Counted from the first letter of the stretch, positions 28,309 through 37,402 are shown. The stretch: DNA of 64,000 nucleotides from Microcystis wesenbergii FACHB-1317 (GCF_014696875.1 NZ_JACJQV010000050.1:1-64000), one strand, 5' to 3'. Program-made: numbers and translations. The notes: a model not told the origin generated them from the sequence alone.

Positions 28309-28541
28309 AGGGCTGATTCATTCTCCGAATCTAATTCTGTTTTTTGCTACCCTTAATCGCTGATGAGGTAAGCTAGGGAGCAGGGGAGTACAGGTTTTTG
28401 CTCTCATAGTAGGTTGATTCATAAATCAACCTACAAAGCACGACGTTTTGACAAATTTTCAGCTATATATTTCCGAGAAATCGACTTAAAACGTTGCCAG
28501 ATAAGAATTTGAGATCATGACATTTCAGAGAATGAAACCCT
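28309..28541. mobile_element. MITE-like element, family with AGGG..TTCATTCTC ends, copy 1
   Basis: It runs from AGGGCTGATTCATTCTC to GAGAATGAAACCCT, so the ends are inverted repeats. It is about 233 bp with no coding capacity. The second copy at 31471-31643 shares the ends and an internal stretch with GTTGCCAGATAAG-like sequence. It lies in the gene-free stretch 27807-28783, which otherwise holds AT-rich spacer, GC palindromes (28545-28575) and another MITE-like element. Confidence 0.65.
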
Positions 28542-28544
28542 TTG

Positions 28545-28575
28545 CCCCCCCGATGTCGGGGGGGTTGGGGGGGTT
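28545..28575. repeat. GC palindrome CCCCCCGATGTCGGGGGG
   Basis: One of several copies in this window (also 31377-31470, three copies, and three inside the mod intein near 34345-34540). The core is a perfect hairpin. Confidence 0.9.
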
Positions 28576-28620
28576 GCCTCTTGCCTATCCTAACCAAGAA
28601 ATTAATTTTGCACTGAATGT

Positions 28621-28776
28621 AAGTAGTCATAATTAAATTGAAGATAGATTTTGCCTCTGATCCCCCCTGCCCCCCTTGATAAGGGGGGGTGCCGATCCCA
28701 CCTTAATCCCTCCTTAATAAGGGGGGGTTGCCTCTTGCCTATCCTAACCAAGAAATTAATTTTGCACGACTACTTA
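28621..28776. mobile_element. MITE-like element with AAGTAGTC..GACTACTT ends
   Basis: The ends AAGTAGTCATAATTAAATT and AAATTAATTTTGCACGACTA form an imperfect inverted repeat of about 20 bp. The centre has two C/G palindromes (CCCCCTTGATAAGGGGGG type). The right-end piece GAAATTAATTTTGCAC also occurs at 28604 and 24253, and a left-half piece occurs near 15240. Confidence 0.6.
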
Positions 28777-28783
28777 TGAATTA

Positions 28784-29254
28784 TCAGCCATAGAAATCTT
28801 CATCAAGAATCTGTTCTAAGGAAAAAGGGCAGTCTAAGGGATATGCTTCCTCTGGAGGAATCGCAATTCCCAAGTCAGCCAATTTACTTTCCTTGATGGC
28901 AATTTTGCGACCTTTAGGATAGGTTTTATCGATGGCGATTGCTAAATGAGATTTCAAAGAAGGGGTGTTTTCTAGTAAGGCGATAACTCGTTCCCTGTGT
29001 TCGACAATGGAGCTATACCAGCTAGATTTCATGCTTTCAGGGGCGGAGGATTGTACTTTTAATTTCAGTAAATGAGCCAGCAAAATCATTAAATTTCCTT
29101 CCAGGGCATTTTTATCTGATTTACCCAATTCTTTCAACTCCTCAACTAAATGAGATACATCTAATGCCTGAAAATCTCCTTGTTCTAACTGACCTATTGT
29201 TGTTATCAGCCATAATTGAAAATCTTGTTCATAGAGTTCTGATTTAGTTGTCAT
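28784..29254 (-). CDS. DUF29 family protein
   Basis: This 156-residue DUF29 protein belongs to a family greatly expanded in cyanobacteria with no known function. Landmarks are LYEQDFQLWLITTIGQLEQGDFQALDVSHLVEELKELG at the N-terminus and HLLKLKVQ, followed by a helical C-terminal half with AIDKTYP. Structures suggest a helical bundle, and some copies sit in mobile regions. Here it stands alone beside MITE-like repeats. A nuclease or toxin role is not supported by the sequence. Confidence 0.88.
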   Translation of the reverse strand: MTTKSELYEQDFQLWLITTIGQLEQGDFQALDVSHLVEELKELGKSDKNALEGNLMILLAHLLKLKVQSSAPESMKSSWYSSIVEHRERVIALLENTPSLKSHLAIAIDKTYPKGRKIAIKESKLADLGIAIPPEEAYPLDCPFSLEQILDEDFYG

Positions 29255-29438
29255 GATGGCTTCGATAATAGTTAATCTAGATTGAGTTATACTCTATTTT
29301 GCAGATTTAGGTAAAATCCCCAAGTAAAAGAAAAAGGCAGCTCAAAAGAGGATAATTTCTGTGGAGTTTTAAGGTAAATTCATTCTCAAAAGTCTCTTTT
29401 ATTGTTACTTCCTATATATTATTTCCCCATTCAATTCC

Positions 29439-29471
29439 AGAAAACGGGTTTCTTCAAGAAACCCGTTTTCT
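29439..29471 (-). terminator. Strong hairpin after the phosphohexomutase gene
   Basis: AGAAAACGGGTTTCTT pairs with AAGAAACCCGTTTTCT, a near-perfect 15-bp stem immediately after the stop codon at 29473. The T-rich arm can serve as the U-tract. The same hairpin core recurs inside the MITE at 62090-62211. Confidence 0.8.
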
Positions 29472-29472
29472 A

Positions 29473-30900
29473 TTAGGTAGCCCAAGATTTTGCCCAGGCG
29501 AGAATTTCCTGAACTCGATCGAGGGTTGAAGATTCACAGTAGAGACGCAAAACTGGTTCTGTACCACTAAAGCGAATTAACAACCAACTCCCATCTTCTA
29601 AACGGAATTTATAACCGTCGATAGGATTACAATCAGTCACTTGTTTACCGGCAATTTCCCTTAAGGGTTCCTGATCCAAAGCAGTAATTAACTGAGTGCG
29701 AGCTGCCATATTAGCTAGGGGCAAATCAATACGATCATACTGAGAATAAAAACCAGTTTTATCCTGTAATTGCGCGTAAAGATCGCTTAGATCTTGGCCC
29801 GATTCTACCACTGCTTCCAAAACGTATAAAGCTGATAATAAAGCATCCCGTTCGGGAATGTGACTACCATAACCGACACCTCCCGATTCTTCCCCACCAA
29901 TTAACACAGGAGTGGTCAACATTCGATCGGCGATATACTTATAACCGATCGGGGTTTCAAAGACCGATAAACCGTATAAACTGGCTAATTTGGGGATTAA
30001 ATCGGAACCGCTCACCGTTTTCACAATTTCCCCTCTCATTCCTTTTTTGCCGGCTAAATGCTCGATTAAAATCGGGATGAGATTTTGGGTGCTTAAAAAA
30101 TTCCCCCGACCATCGATCGCCGCCACTCGATCGCTATCGCCATCGAAGACCAAACCTACTCGCAAAGGGGCTAAATTTGCGCTGTGAGCCAGCTTATCGA
30201 TGATTTCCGTCAAATTTCTCGGCAAAGGTTCCGGAGAGCCGCCACCGAACAAAGGATCGCGATTGCCGCGTAATTCCGTGATTCCCACCCCCAAAAGACG
30301 CTCTAAACCGGTAGCCGCCGCACCGTGCATGACATCGGAATAAACTTTTAGTTGTCCCGATTCGATCGCGTTGGCAATAGCGGCAATATTAACTTTTTGG
30401 CGTAAACCCTGACAATAACCTGACCAAGGCTCAAAAGTGCTTAATTTACCTGCATTGGCGTTAAATTGCGGCGGATTAGACAATAAAGCTTCAATTTGTT
30501 GGGTAATTTCCGGCGAGACAGAACCACCAAAATAACCTTTAACCTTCAAACCGAGATATTTAGCCGGGTTATGACTGGCGGTTAACACGATCGCACCGAG
30601 AGCATTTTCTGAGCGAGCTGCCCAACTAAAAGCGGGAGTGGGAGCGTAGGATTGGGAGAGAAGCACATCAAAACCAGCTTTTTGCAGCGATTCCGCCGCA
30701 GTTTGAGCAAAATCCTCCGCCATAAACCGCCGATCATAGCCGACGATCATCGTCCGCGAACCCGTGATCTGACCATAATTATCCGCTAAAACCTGAGCCG
30801 CCAAGGGAGCGAGCAGAGCGACTCGATCGAAAGTAAAATCGGCGGCGATAATCCCGCGCCAGCCATCGGTTCCAAATTTAATCGGGTTCGCGGTGGTCAT
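29473..30900 (-). CDS. Phosphoglucomutase/phosphomannomutase family protein
   Basis: This 475-residue alpha-D-phosphohexomutase interconverts sugar 1- and 6-phosphates. The N-terminus is IKFGTDGWRGIIAADFT. The catalytic phosphoserine loop is LTASHNPA near residue 107. The Mg site is FDGDSDRVAA near residue 250, GGEESGGVG follows, and the phosphate-binding end is RFSGTEPVLRLY. The subgroup could be phosphomannomutase or a GlmM-like enzyme. Standard GlmM has different spacing, so I leave the symbol blank. It would feed glycan and glycogen precursors. It is followed directly by a strong terminator hairpin. Confidence 0.88.
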   Translation of the reverse strand: MTTANPIKFGTDGWRGIIAADFTFDRVALLAPLAAQVLADNYGQITGSRTMIVGYDRRFMAEDFAQTAAESLQKAGFDVLLSQSYAPTPAFSWAARSENALGAIVLTASHNPAKYLGLKVKGYFGGSVSPEITQQIEALLSNPPQFNANAGKLSTFEPWSGYCQGLRQKVNIAAIANAIESGQLKVYSDVMHGAAATGLERLLGVGITELRGNRDPLFGGGSPEPLPRNLTEIIDKLAHSANLAPLRVGLVFDGDSDRVAAIDGRGNFLSTQNLIPILIEHLAGKKGMRGEIVKTVSGSDLIPKLASLYGLSVFETPIGYKYIADRMLTTPVLIGGEESGGVGYGSHIPERDALLSALYVLEAVVESGQDLSDLYAQLQDKTGFYSQYDRIDLPLANMAARTQLITALDQEPLREIAGKQVTDCNPIDGYKFRLEDGSWLLIRFSGTEPVLRLYCESSTLDRVQEILAWAKSWAT

Positions 30901-30961
30901 GATTTACCCCTAAAATATCCATTTTCCCAATACTGTAACCCGCTCCGTACCCTCTGGAAAC

Positions 30962-31306
30962 TCATTTTTCCCGATCATCGGTTTTTGCCGCCGAATCGAG
31001 CGCGCCGACTTCACTGGCTAATAATTTTTCCATTAAGATTTGTAACTTCATCCGTTCTATATAGGGCCATCCCCCGGTTTCCTCGATATCCCGGAGTAAT
31101 CCGTATAAGTCCTTACGGGTATTGGGTAATGATGGCTCGAACATCTGCTCGCGAATTTGCCGATGTAAATTTTCTAAAGTTCGCAGCAACATTAACAAAC
31201 CGTTACAATCTCCCTGCTGTTCTTCGGCGATCGCTGTCACCGTCGTTACAAGGGAATCTAGTTGGCTATCTAATTGGCTATTATCTCCCGGCAATCGGCT
31301 ATTCAT
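30962..31306 (-). CDS. Conserved hypothetical protein
   Basis: This 114-residue, mostly helical soluble protein contains LLMLLRTLENLHRQIREQMFEPSLPNTR and then LLRDIEETGGWPYIERMKLQ. I recognise it as a cyanobacterial conserved hypothetical without function. It lies 61 bases upstream of the phosphohexomutase on the same strand and is probably cotranscribed with it. Confidence 0.7.
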   Translation of the reverse strand: MNSRLPGDNSQLDSQLDSLVTTVTAIAEEQQGDCNGLLMLLRTLENLHRQIREQMFEPSLPNTRKDLYGLLRDIEETGGWPYIERMKLQILMEKLLASEVGALDSAAKTDDREK

Positions 31307-31376
31307 CGAAATTTCTGCCCCTGAAAACAGTCACACCAATCATATCAGTCATCAGTTATCAGTTACTTAGAGCCTC

Positions 31377-31470
31377 CCCCCCGATGTCGGGGGGGTTGGG
31401 GGGGTGTTGCCCCCCCGACATCGGGGGGGTTGAGGGGGTGTTGCCCCCCCGACATCGGGGGGGTTGGGGT
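31377..31470. repeat. Triple GC-palindrome array
   Basis: Three copies of the core CCCCCCGACATCGGGGGG are spaced about 33 bases apart, joined by TTGGGGGGGTGTTG-type linkers. Identical cores occur in the coding repeat of the mod intein. Confidence 0.9.
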
Positions 31471-31643
31471 AGGGCTGATTCATTCTCTAGTTTGATTCCT
31501 TGTTTGTCTGTCTTCAATCGCTTACGGGGCAAGCAAAGCAAGGCATTTTAAAAATTTTTCAGATATTTGTTCTGAGAAATTGACTGAAAACCTTGCCAGA
31601 TAAGGATTTGATTGAATGACATTTGCGAGAATGAAACGACCCT
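31471..31643. mobile_element. MITE-like element, AGGG..TTCATTCTC family, copy 2
   Basis: It runs from AGGGCTGATTCATTCTC to GAGAATGAAACGACCCT, 173 bp, with inverted ends as in copy 1 at 28309. It directly abuts the GC-palindrome array and lies 170 bases upstream of psbO. It is non-coding. Confidence 0.65.
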
Positions 31644-31815
31644 AGGGGTTGGGGGGGGTCTTGCCGACCGCCGACCGCCTCTTGCCTCCTGTCTCCCATC
31701 TTCTCAATGGTCACGGATCTTTGATAAACTGAGTTTCGGTGAATTGGCGCATAATTCATCAGGCTATGGATCAAGGGTAGTAATTGTAAAGATTGACAAA
31801 GAGAGGTTGACATAG

Positions 31816-32649
31816 ATGAGATTTCGTGCCTTGTTAGTTGCCTTTTTAGCCTTGTGCTTAGGGGTGTTGACAGCTTGTAGCGACGCGCCTAGTGCCGTCC
31901 TGAATAGAAACGAGCTAACCTATGATGAAATTTTAAACACGGGATTAGCTAACAAATGTCCCCAGATTTCCGAGTTTACCCGGGGTACTCTCCCCTTAGA
32001 AAGCGGCGAAAGTTATGTGGTGACAGATTTATGCCTAGAACCCCAAGAATATTTTGTCAAGGGTGAACCCATTAATAAGCGGGAAGCGGCCACCTTTATC
32101 CCGGGTAAACTCTTAACCAGAGATACCACCAGTTTAGAACAGATGACAGCGACCTTAACCGTAGGCGAAGACGGTGTTTTAACCCTCAAGGAAGAAGACG
32201 GTATTGATTTCCAACCCATTACCGTACAATTACCCGGAGGTGAAAGAGTTCCCCTCTTCTTTACCATTAAAGGTTTCACCGGCAAAACCGAAGCCGGATT
32301 TAACTCGATTAACAGTTCCACCGATTTTGAAGGCGACTTTAAAGTTCCCTCCTATCGTGGCGCTGGTTTCTTAGATCCCAAAGGTCGGGGTGTGGTGACG
32401 GGTTATGATAACGCTGTCGCTTTACCCGCTAGTGCTGATAGTCAAGATTTCCAGCGTGCTAACGTCAAAGCGACGGAACTGGGTAAAGGTACTATGTCTT
32501 TACAGGTGACTAAAGTTGACGCTTCTACTGGCGAGTTTGCTGGTGTTTTTGAAAGTGAACAGCCTTCCGACACCGATTTAGGGGCAAAAGATGCTGAAGA
32601 AGTGAAAATTCGCGGCATTTTCTATGGTCGTCTCGAAGCTCGTGCCTAA
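31816..32649 (+). CDS. psbO: Photosystem II manganese-stabilising protein PsbO
   Basis: PsbO is the 33-kDa extrinsic subunit that stabilises the Mn4CaO5 cluster on the lumenal side of photosystem II. The 277-residue precursor has a signal peptide (RFRALLVAFLALCLGVLTAC). LTAC looks like a lipobox, although mature PsbO in cyanobacteria is usually soluble. LTYDEILNTGLANKCPQ and DLCLEPQEYFVKGEP hold the conserved Cys pair, and the beta barrel has KEEDGIDFQPITVQLPGGERVPL and FLDPKGRGVVTGYDNAVALP. A terminator follows. It is expected to be strongly expressed. Confidence 0.97.
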   Translation: MRFRALLVAFLALCLGVLTACSDAPSAVLNRNELTYDEILNTGLANKCPQISEFTRGTLPLESGESYVVTDLCLEPQEYFVKGEPINKREAATFIPGKLLTRDTTSLEQMTATLTVGEDGVLTLKEEDGIDFQPITVQLPGGERVPLFFTIKGFTGKTEAGFNSINSSTDFEGDFKVPSYRGAGFLDPKGRGVVTGYDNAVALPASADSQDFQRANVKATELGKGTMSLQVTKVDASTGEFAGVFESEQPSDTDLGAKDAEEVKIRGIFYGRLEARA

Positions 32650-32679
32650 TTAATAAATTCAGAATTTCTGGAAATTAAG

Positions 32680-32712
32680 GCGAATTTCTCCCTAGAGAAG
32701 TTCGCTTTTTTT
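32680..32712 (+). terminator. Rho-independent terminator of psbO
   Basis: GCGAATTTCTC pairs imperfectly with GAGAAGTTCGC and is followed by a run of seven T. It lies 31 bases after the psbO stop. Confidence 0.85.
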
Positions 32713-34231
32713 CAGCCCTCTTGGGGTTATTCAAGGGTTAAAATAAAGATTGACCTCGCCATGGAGGAAGAGTTGCTAATGCCCAAGAAGACGAACAAGC
32801 AAACGGAAGCCAAAAGTTACAACCATGGCGAGGAACATCCCCAGCGTCCCGATATTGGCACAGAACCCCACTTCAAGAAGAAAAAACCCCCTGTCACCTA
32901 TCGTTATGATTCCTCCTTGTCCCCGGAGTTAAACTGGGATGAAAACCCCGCACGAGCAGAAGCTGAGGCCTTAATTGAGCAAATTCTCGCGGCAGAAGAT
33001 TTAGAAACCGCCAAAATAGCAGCGCGTAAACTCAAGGCAATCGGTGAACCGTTTTTAAATTGGACAGGAAAGGCCGAAAGGTTATCTTTTCAAGTGCCAA
33101 CTTTACCTCTATTTGTCCATGAACGTTTATCCACTAGGGCAATTATTGAAACCCTGAAATCCCACAAGGTGGAAAAAGGGGAACAATTGAATCTATTTAA
33201 TGACCCTAAATGGTCAATTACTGACCAGATTCTCCGAGCTTATGAGTATCACGATAAATGGGTAAACCGGATGATTCTCGGTGACTCGTTGGTGACGATG
33301 AACTCCCTACTGCAATACGAGGGGATGGGGGGTAAGGTGCAGATGATTTATATTGACCCTCCCTACGGCGTAAAATTTGGTTCTAATTTTCAACCTTTTG
33401 TGAGGAAACGCGACGTTAAACACAACGATGACGATGATTTTACCCGCGAACCAGAGATGGTGCAAGCTTATCGAGATACTTGGGAATTAGGGTTACATTC
33501 CTATCTGAGTTATTTACGCGATCGTTTGTTGTTGGCCCGGGAGTTGTTGACTGATAGCGGTAGTGTTTTTGTGCAGATTTCCGATGAGAATGTTCATCAT
33601 GTTCGGGAATTGATGGATGAGGTTTTTGGGGGGGAGAATTTTGTAGCAAATATTACTTATAAAACAAAAAAAAATGACAATGGGTAATACATCTACTATT
33701 GAAACAGTAGGGGATCATATTATTTTCTATGCAAAATGTATTAAAAATTTAAAATGTCATTCTTTATTTGCTTTTAAAGACTGGCGAGAAGATCATCATT
33801 GGAGATATATCGAGTTACCTAATGGAGAAAGACGCACAATGACAACAGAAGAAAGAAATACTCCTGATACAATACCTGAAGGTAGTAAAGTTTTTATCCC
33901 TTTAGATTTAAGGCCAAGTGGTTATTTTACTACTGGTGATTTTGTTTTTGAATTTAACGGAACTAAATATTCGCCTGGTACAGGAAAAAGCTGGCGCACT
34001 AATAAAGAAGGAATGGATAATTTAGCTAAATATAATCGTCTTTATGAAACAAGTAAAGCCTTGACTTATGTTTTGTATCATGATGATTATCCAGTTTCAA
34101 GAATTACTAATTTTTGGAATGATACAGAAGGTGCATATCAAGCTAGTTATGTAGTTCAAACATCAAATAAAGTCATCCAACGCTGTCTATTAATGACCAC
34201 CGACCCCGGCGATTTAGTATTAGATATCACC

Positions 34232-35302
34232 TGTCTAAGAAAAGGTACAAAAATCCTTATTCCCCACCAACCAACTAACTCCCCCCCTTTGAAGGGGGGG
34301 CAGGGGGGGGTAAACTCTCAGATACCGGGGAGCTACCCCCCCAACTCCCCCGACATCGGGGGGGCTTTAGGAGGGCAAGGGGGGCAGGGGGGGGTAAAAT
34401 CTCAGACACCGGGGAGCTACCCCCCCAACCCCCCCGACATCGGGGGGGCTTTAGGAGGGCAAGGGGGGCAGGGGGGGGTAAACTCTCAGATACCGGGGAG
34501 CTACCCCCCCAACTCCCCCGACATCGGGGGGGCTTTAGGGGCTTTAGAGGCTTTAGAAATAGAAAAATTACAACCGGGAGATTATGTCATCGGACACGAT
34601 CTGCAACCTCATCGGATTCTTCGTACTATCAGCAAAACCCATCAAGGGAAAATGATCGGGATTCGTCACCACCTTTGTCAGCAAATCCTCTGGGTAACGG
34701 GAGATCATCGAGTCTTATGTCAAAAACGGACAATCGGTTATGGAGGCGATCGCAATTGGGAACATATTCCTAAAAATAATTTTGGTTTAGCTAGAGAAAT
34801 GAGAAAAGAAGCGACTCCAGCCGAAGCTAAATTATGGCAAGAAATCAAAGGAAATCAATTAGGAGTTAAATTCCGCCGTCAACATCCTATTGGACGTTAT
34901 ATTACCGACTTTTATGCAAGAGAAAAGGGTTGTATTGTTGAAGTAGATGGAGATAGCCATTATAGGCCAGATGCGATAGTTTATGACCAAGAAAGAGATA
35001 CTTATTTAAACTATTTGGGATTAACTATTTTACGATTCAATAATCAAGAAATTTATCATAATTTGGCGGGAGTATTAGAGACAATTAAAGCCACATTGGC
35101 TGCGGTTGAACCTTCAGAAGATCATTACAAAGAATGGCGACGGGCTGATACTTTAAAAATCGGTGATATTGTTTATTTTGGCAGGGAACAAATACCCTGT
35201 GAAATTAAAGATTTAGAATCGGAAATAACGACGGAAACAGTCTATGATTTAGAGATTGAAACTGTCCACTCTTTTATTACTGAAGTTTGTACCGTTCATA
35301 AT
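34232..35302 (+). other. Intein with DUF559 endonuclease domain, inserted in Mod motif I
   Basis: This is a 357-residue in-frame intein. Block A is CLRKGTKIL (Cys1 at 34232-34234). Block B is WVTGDHRVL (34690-34717). Block F is TVYDLEIETVHSFI (about 35237-35276). It ends VCTVHN with Cys+1 at 35303. The exteins join as LDIT|CGSGTT, the methyltransferase AdoMet loop. All residues needed for standard splicing (Cys1, block B His, penultimate His, Asn, Cys+1) are visible. Residues about 185-290 are a DUF559 domain (TPAEAKLWQEI, KFRRQHPIG, YITDFY, IVEVDGDSH) with the PD-(D/E)XK-type acidic residues intact. Residues about 22-105 are tandem 28-residue repeats. Confidence 0.9.
34296..34547 (+). repeat. 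84-bp in-frame tandem repeat inside the intein, about 3 copies
   Basis: AGCTACCCCCCCAA recurs at 34331, 34415 and 34499, giving an exact 84-bp period (28 codons). Each unit contains the palindrome CCCCCGACATCGGGGGGG that is also scattered in intergenic DNA. The coded unit includes PGSYPPNSPDIGGALGGQGG and should be a disordered linker between intein blocks A and B. Confidence 0.93.
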
Positions 35303-36575
35303 TGTGGAAGTGGGACAACCGCCTACGTTGCCGAACAATGGGGGAGAAGATGGATAACCTGTGATGTCAGTAGAGTACCCTTAGCCTTAGCCAGACAGAG
35401 ACTATTAACCGCCACCTTTCCTTGGTATCAACTGAAAGATAATAACTCACCGACGGGGGGTTTTATCTACAAGAGAAAACAGAACAGTAAAGGGGAAGAA
35501 ATTGGGGGAATAGTCCCACACATCACCCTGAAAAGTATCGCTAACAATGAACCCCCCGAATCGGAAATCTTAGTTGACCGTCCCGAAGTAGATAACAGTA
35601 TTGTGCGGGTGTGTAGTCCCTTCACCATCGAGGGAACCATACCGCCTCCGGTGGAGATGGAAGACGAACCGGAAAGCGCAGCGGTGGTAATCGACAATAG
35701 CGGTCCCTATGAAGAACGGATGTTGGAAATTCTGCGGAAATCTCCCGTGTTGCGTCTGTCTGGGAACCGCACCATCACCCTAAACAACGTGCGACAGCCG
35801 ACGCGAACCCAGAATCTATCGGCCGAAGCAATGGTCAAAGCTAGTGATTTAGAAGGTGCTACCTTGGGGGAGGTGGTAGATGAGGCCCTAGAAGCAAACC
35901 TGAATCAGCTTCCCCTCTCCCAGAAACCGGTGGCGTTTCTATTCGGACCAGAGAACGGAGCGATCGCAGAACAGCCGATTTACAGAGCGGCTGGGGAAGC
36001 CTATCATAAACAATACGCTCATCTGTTCGTCCTTGGCTTTGCGATCGCTCCTAGCGCTCGTCAGTTTGTAGAACACTGTCAGGATACGGTGGGGATTCCC
36101 GCGACTTACATCCAAGCAACTCCAGACCTGCTGATGGGGGATTTACTCAAAAACATGAGGAGTTCCCAGATATTCAGCGTCTGTGGACTGCCAGAGATTA
36201 GGATTAATCCCATCCCTGAGGGTAAATATCAAGTGGAGTTATTGGGTTTGGATGTGTTTGACCCGGTTACAATGAAAGTGGACTCAGAACCGGGTAAGAA
36301 TGTCCCCGCTTGGTTTCTCGATACTGACTACAACGGCCTATGTTTCCACGTCAATCAGGCATTTTTTCCCCGTACCGGCGCTTGGGATTCGATTAAGAAA
36401 GCTTTAAAGGGAACCTATGAGGAATCGGTCTGGGAACATCTAGCAGGGACAACCAGCGCAGCTTTTGCCGTGGGAGAACATCGGCAAATTGCCGTTAAGG
36501 TGATTGATGATAGGGGGAATGAGTTGTTAGTGGTTAAGAGTTTAAATTAGCTGAGTTAAAGAAAGGAAAACTAAT

Positions 36576-36833
36576 ATGAATGCTTACAAAAAATATCTGA
36601 CAATTGAGCGATCGCATCAGTTGATTTTATCCGATTTACCCTTTCGAGCCGGTCAAAGAGTAGAAATTATTATTTTAGCAGAAGATGGTCAGGAAACTAA
36701 TCCTCAATTAGAGGAGTTACGGCAAAAAATTGATAGTGCAACCGAGCAAATTTTAGCGGGTAATGTAACCGATGGGGAATTAGTTTTTGAGCAGTTAAAA
36801 ACAAGATTAAGAGAAGAATATGGCTTAGAATAA
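36576..36833 (+). CDS. Antitoxin of a RelE/ParE-type module
   Basis: This 85-residue protein begins MNAYKKYLTIERSHQLILSD, with LPFRAGQRVEIIILAED following. This is a short beta-type DNA-binding start common in cyanobacterial antitoxins. The C-terminal half is helical and acidic (EQILAGNVTDGELVFEQLKTRL), suited to wrapping a toxin. Its stop TAA shares a base with the next ATG (TAATG). It starts 25 bases after mod and may be cotranscribed with it. The antitoxin role is inferred from this coupling. Confidence 0.75.
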   Translation: MNAYKKYLTIERSHQLILSDLPFRAGQRVEIIILAEDGQETNPQLEELRQKIDSATEQILAGNVTDGELVFEQLKTRLREEYGLE

Positions 36834-37126
36834 TGGCAATTTATCAATTCTCCCAAGAGGCAATTAATGATCTTAATGAAATTTGTAATTATCTGGCTCG
36901 AAATAATCCACGCTCTGCTAGTAATCTGTTTGATGCCATACGTCAAAAATGTAAATTAGTAGCTAATTTTCCTAATATGGGAAAACGATATGAACAAGTT
37001 AGACCTAATTTAAGGGGATTTTTAGTAGGAGATTACATCATTTTTTATAATGTTCATGATGATGGTATTTTTGTCCTGAGAATTGTTAGCGGGTATCGCA
37101 ATTTAGATAGATTATTTTGTGATTAG
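36833..37126 (+). CDS. RelE/ParE superfamily toxin
   Basis: This 97-residue protein has the ParE/RelE fold pattern: YQFSQEAINDLNEICNYLARNNPRSASNLFDAI, then FPNMGKRYEQVRPNLRGFLVGDYIIFYNVHDDG and VLRIVSGYRNLDRLF. The RGF.VGDY..FY segment and the final R..HG/GYR..L are family hallmarks. It could be a gyrase poison or an mRNA interferase, and sequence alone does not separate these. It is translationally coupled to the antitoxin and sits inside the restriction-modification locus. Confidence 0.88.
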   Translation: MAIYQFSQEAINDLNEICNYLARNNPRSASNLFDAIRQKCKLVANFPNMGKRYEQVRPNLRGFLVGDYIIFYNVHDDGIFVLRIVSGYRNLDRLFCD

Positions 37127-37183
37127 GGTGCGATAAAAACAAAGAAAAAACTTATTACACCTACTATTTTTAAAGGAGACAAA

Positions 37184-37402
37184 ATGAAAATTAGCTACGA
37201 TGCAGAAATTGATGCCCTTTATATTAGACTTGTAGAGGGAAAACATGAATGTCGAAATCTTCAGTTAAACGATGAAATCACCTTAAACCTTGGTGATAAT
37301 GATCTTTTAGTTGGCATTGAAATTCTCGACGCTAAAGATGTTTTAGGAACAGGAAATGTACCCCAAGTCATCCTTGAGAATATTCCTTTTCGAGCTGCTT
37401 AA
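37184..37402 (+). CDS. DUF2283 family protein
   Basis: This 72-residue DUF2283 protein has the family pattern MKISYDAEIDALYIRLVEG and a GIEILDAKDVL strand. Such proteins are common beside toxin-antitoxin genes and are sometimes viewed as antitoxins, but the function is unproven. No toxin partner follows: the next gene is xisH. AGGAGA is close upstream of the ATG. Confidence 0.85.
   Translation: MKISYDAEIDALYIRLVEGKHECRNLQLNDEITLNLGDNDLLVGIEILDAKDVLGTGNVPQVILENIPFRAA

Larger units (their letters stand above)
32779..36550 (+). pseudogene. mod: Type III restriction-modification methyltransferase (Mod), frameshifted and intein-containing
   Basis: Mod is the DNA-recognition and N6-adenine methylation subunit of a type III system. 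The first frame (ATG 32779 after GGAGG, to TAA 33687) has YIDPPYGVKFGSNFQP, the catalytic DPPY motif. The second frame (open through 33674-36550) has FYAKCIKN, WNDTEGAYQAS and, after removal of the intein at 34232-35302, the AdoMet motif DIT-CGSGTTAYVAEQ. The order DPPY before CGSGTT is that of beta-class enzymes. A +1 shift is needed between the frames near 33666-33685 (A9 run, then GGGT). Without correction the product is inactive. Spliced and corrected length would be about 900 residues. The res gene is at 38357. Confidence 0.88.

Noticed and set aside
30985..31551. Plus-strand open frame of 188 codons over the 3' end of the phosphohexomutase region
   Set aside because: It overlaps a conserved gene antisense and runs through the GC palindromes, which code for low-complexity sequence. 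No family is recognised.
34296..34547. Possible CRISPR or assembly artefact in mod
   Set aside because: The 84-base units are in frame within a complete intein and contain a known local palindrome. There are no spacers.
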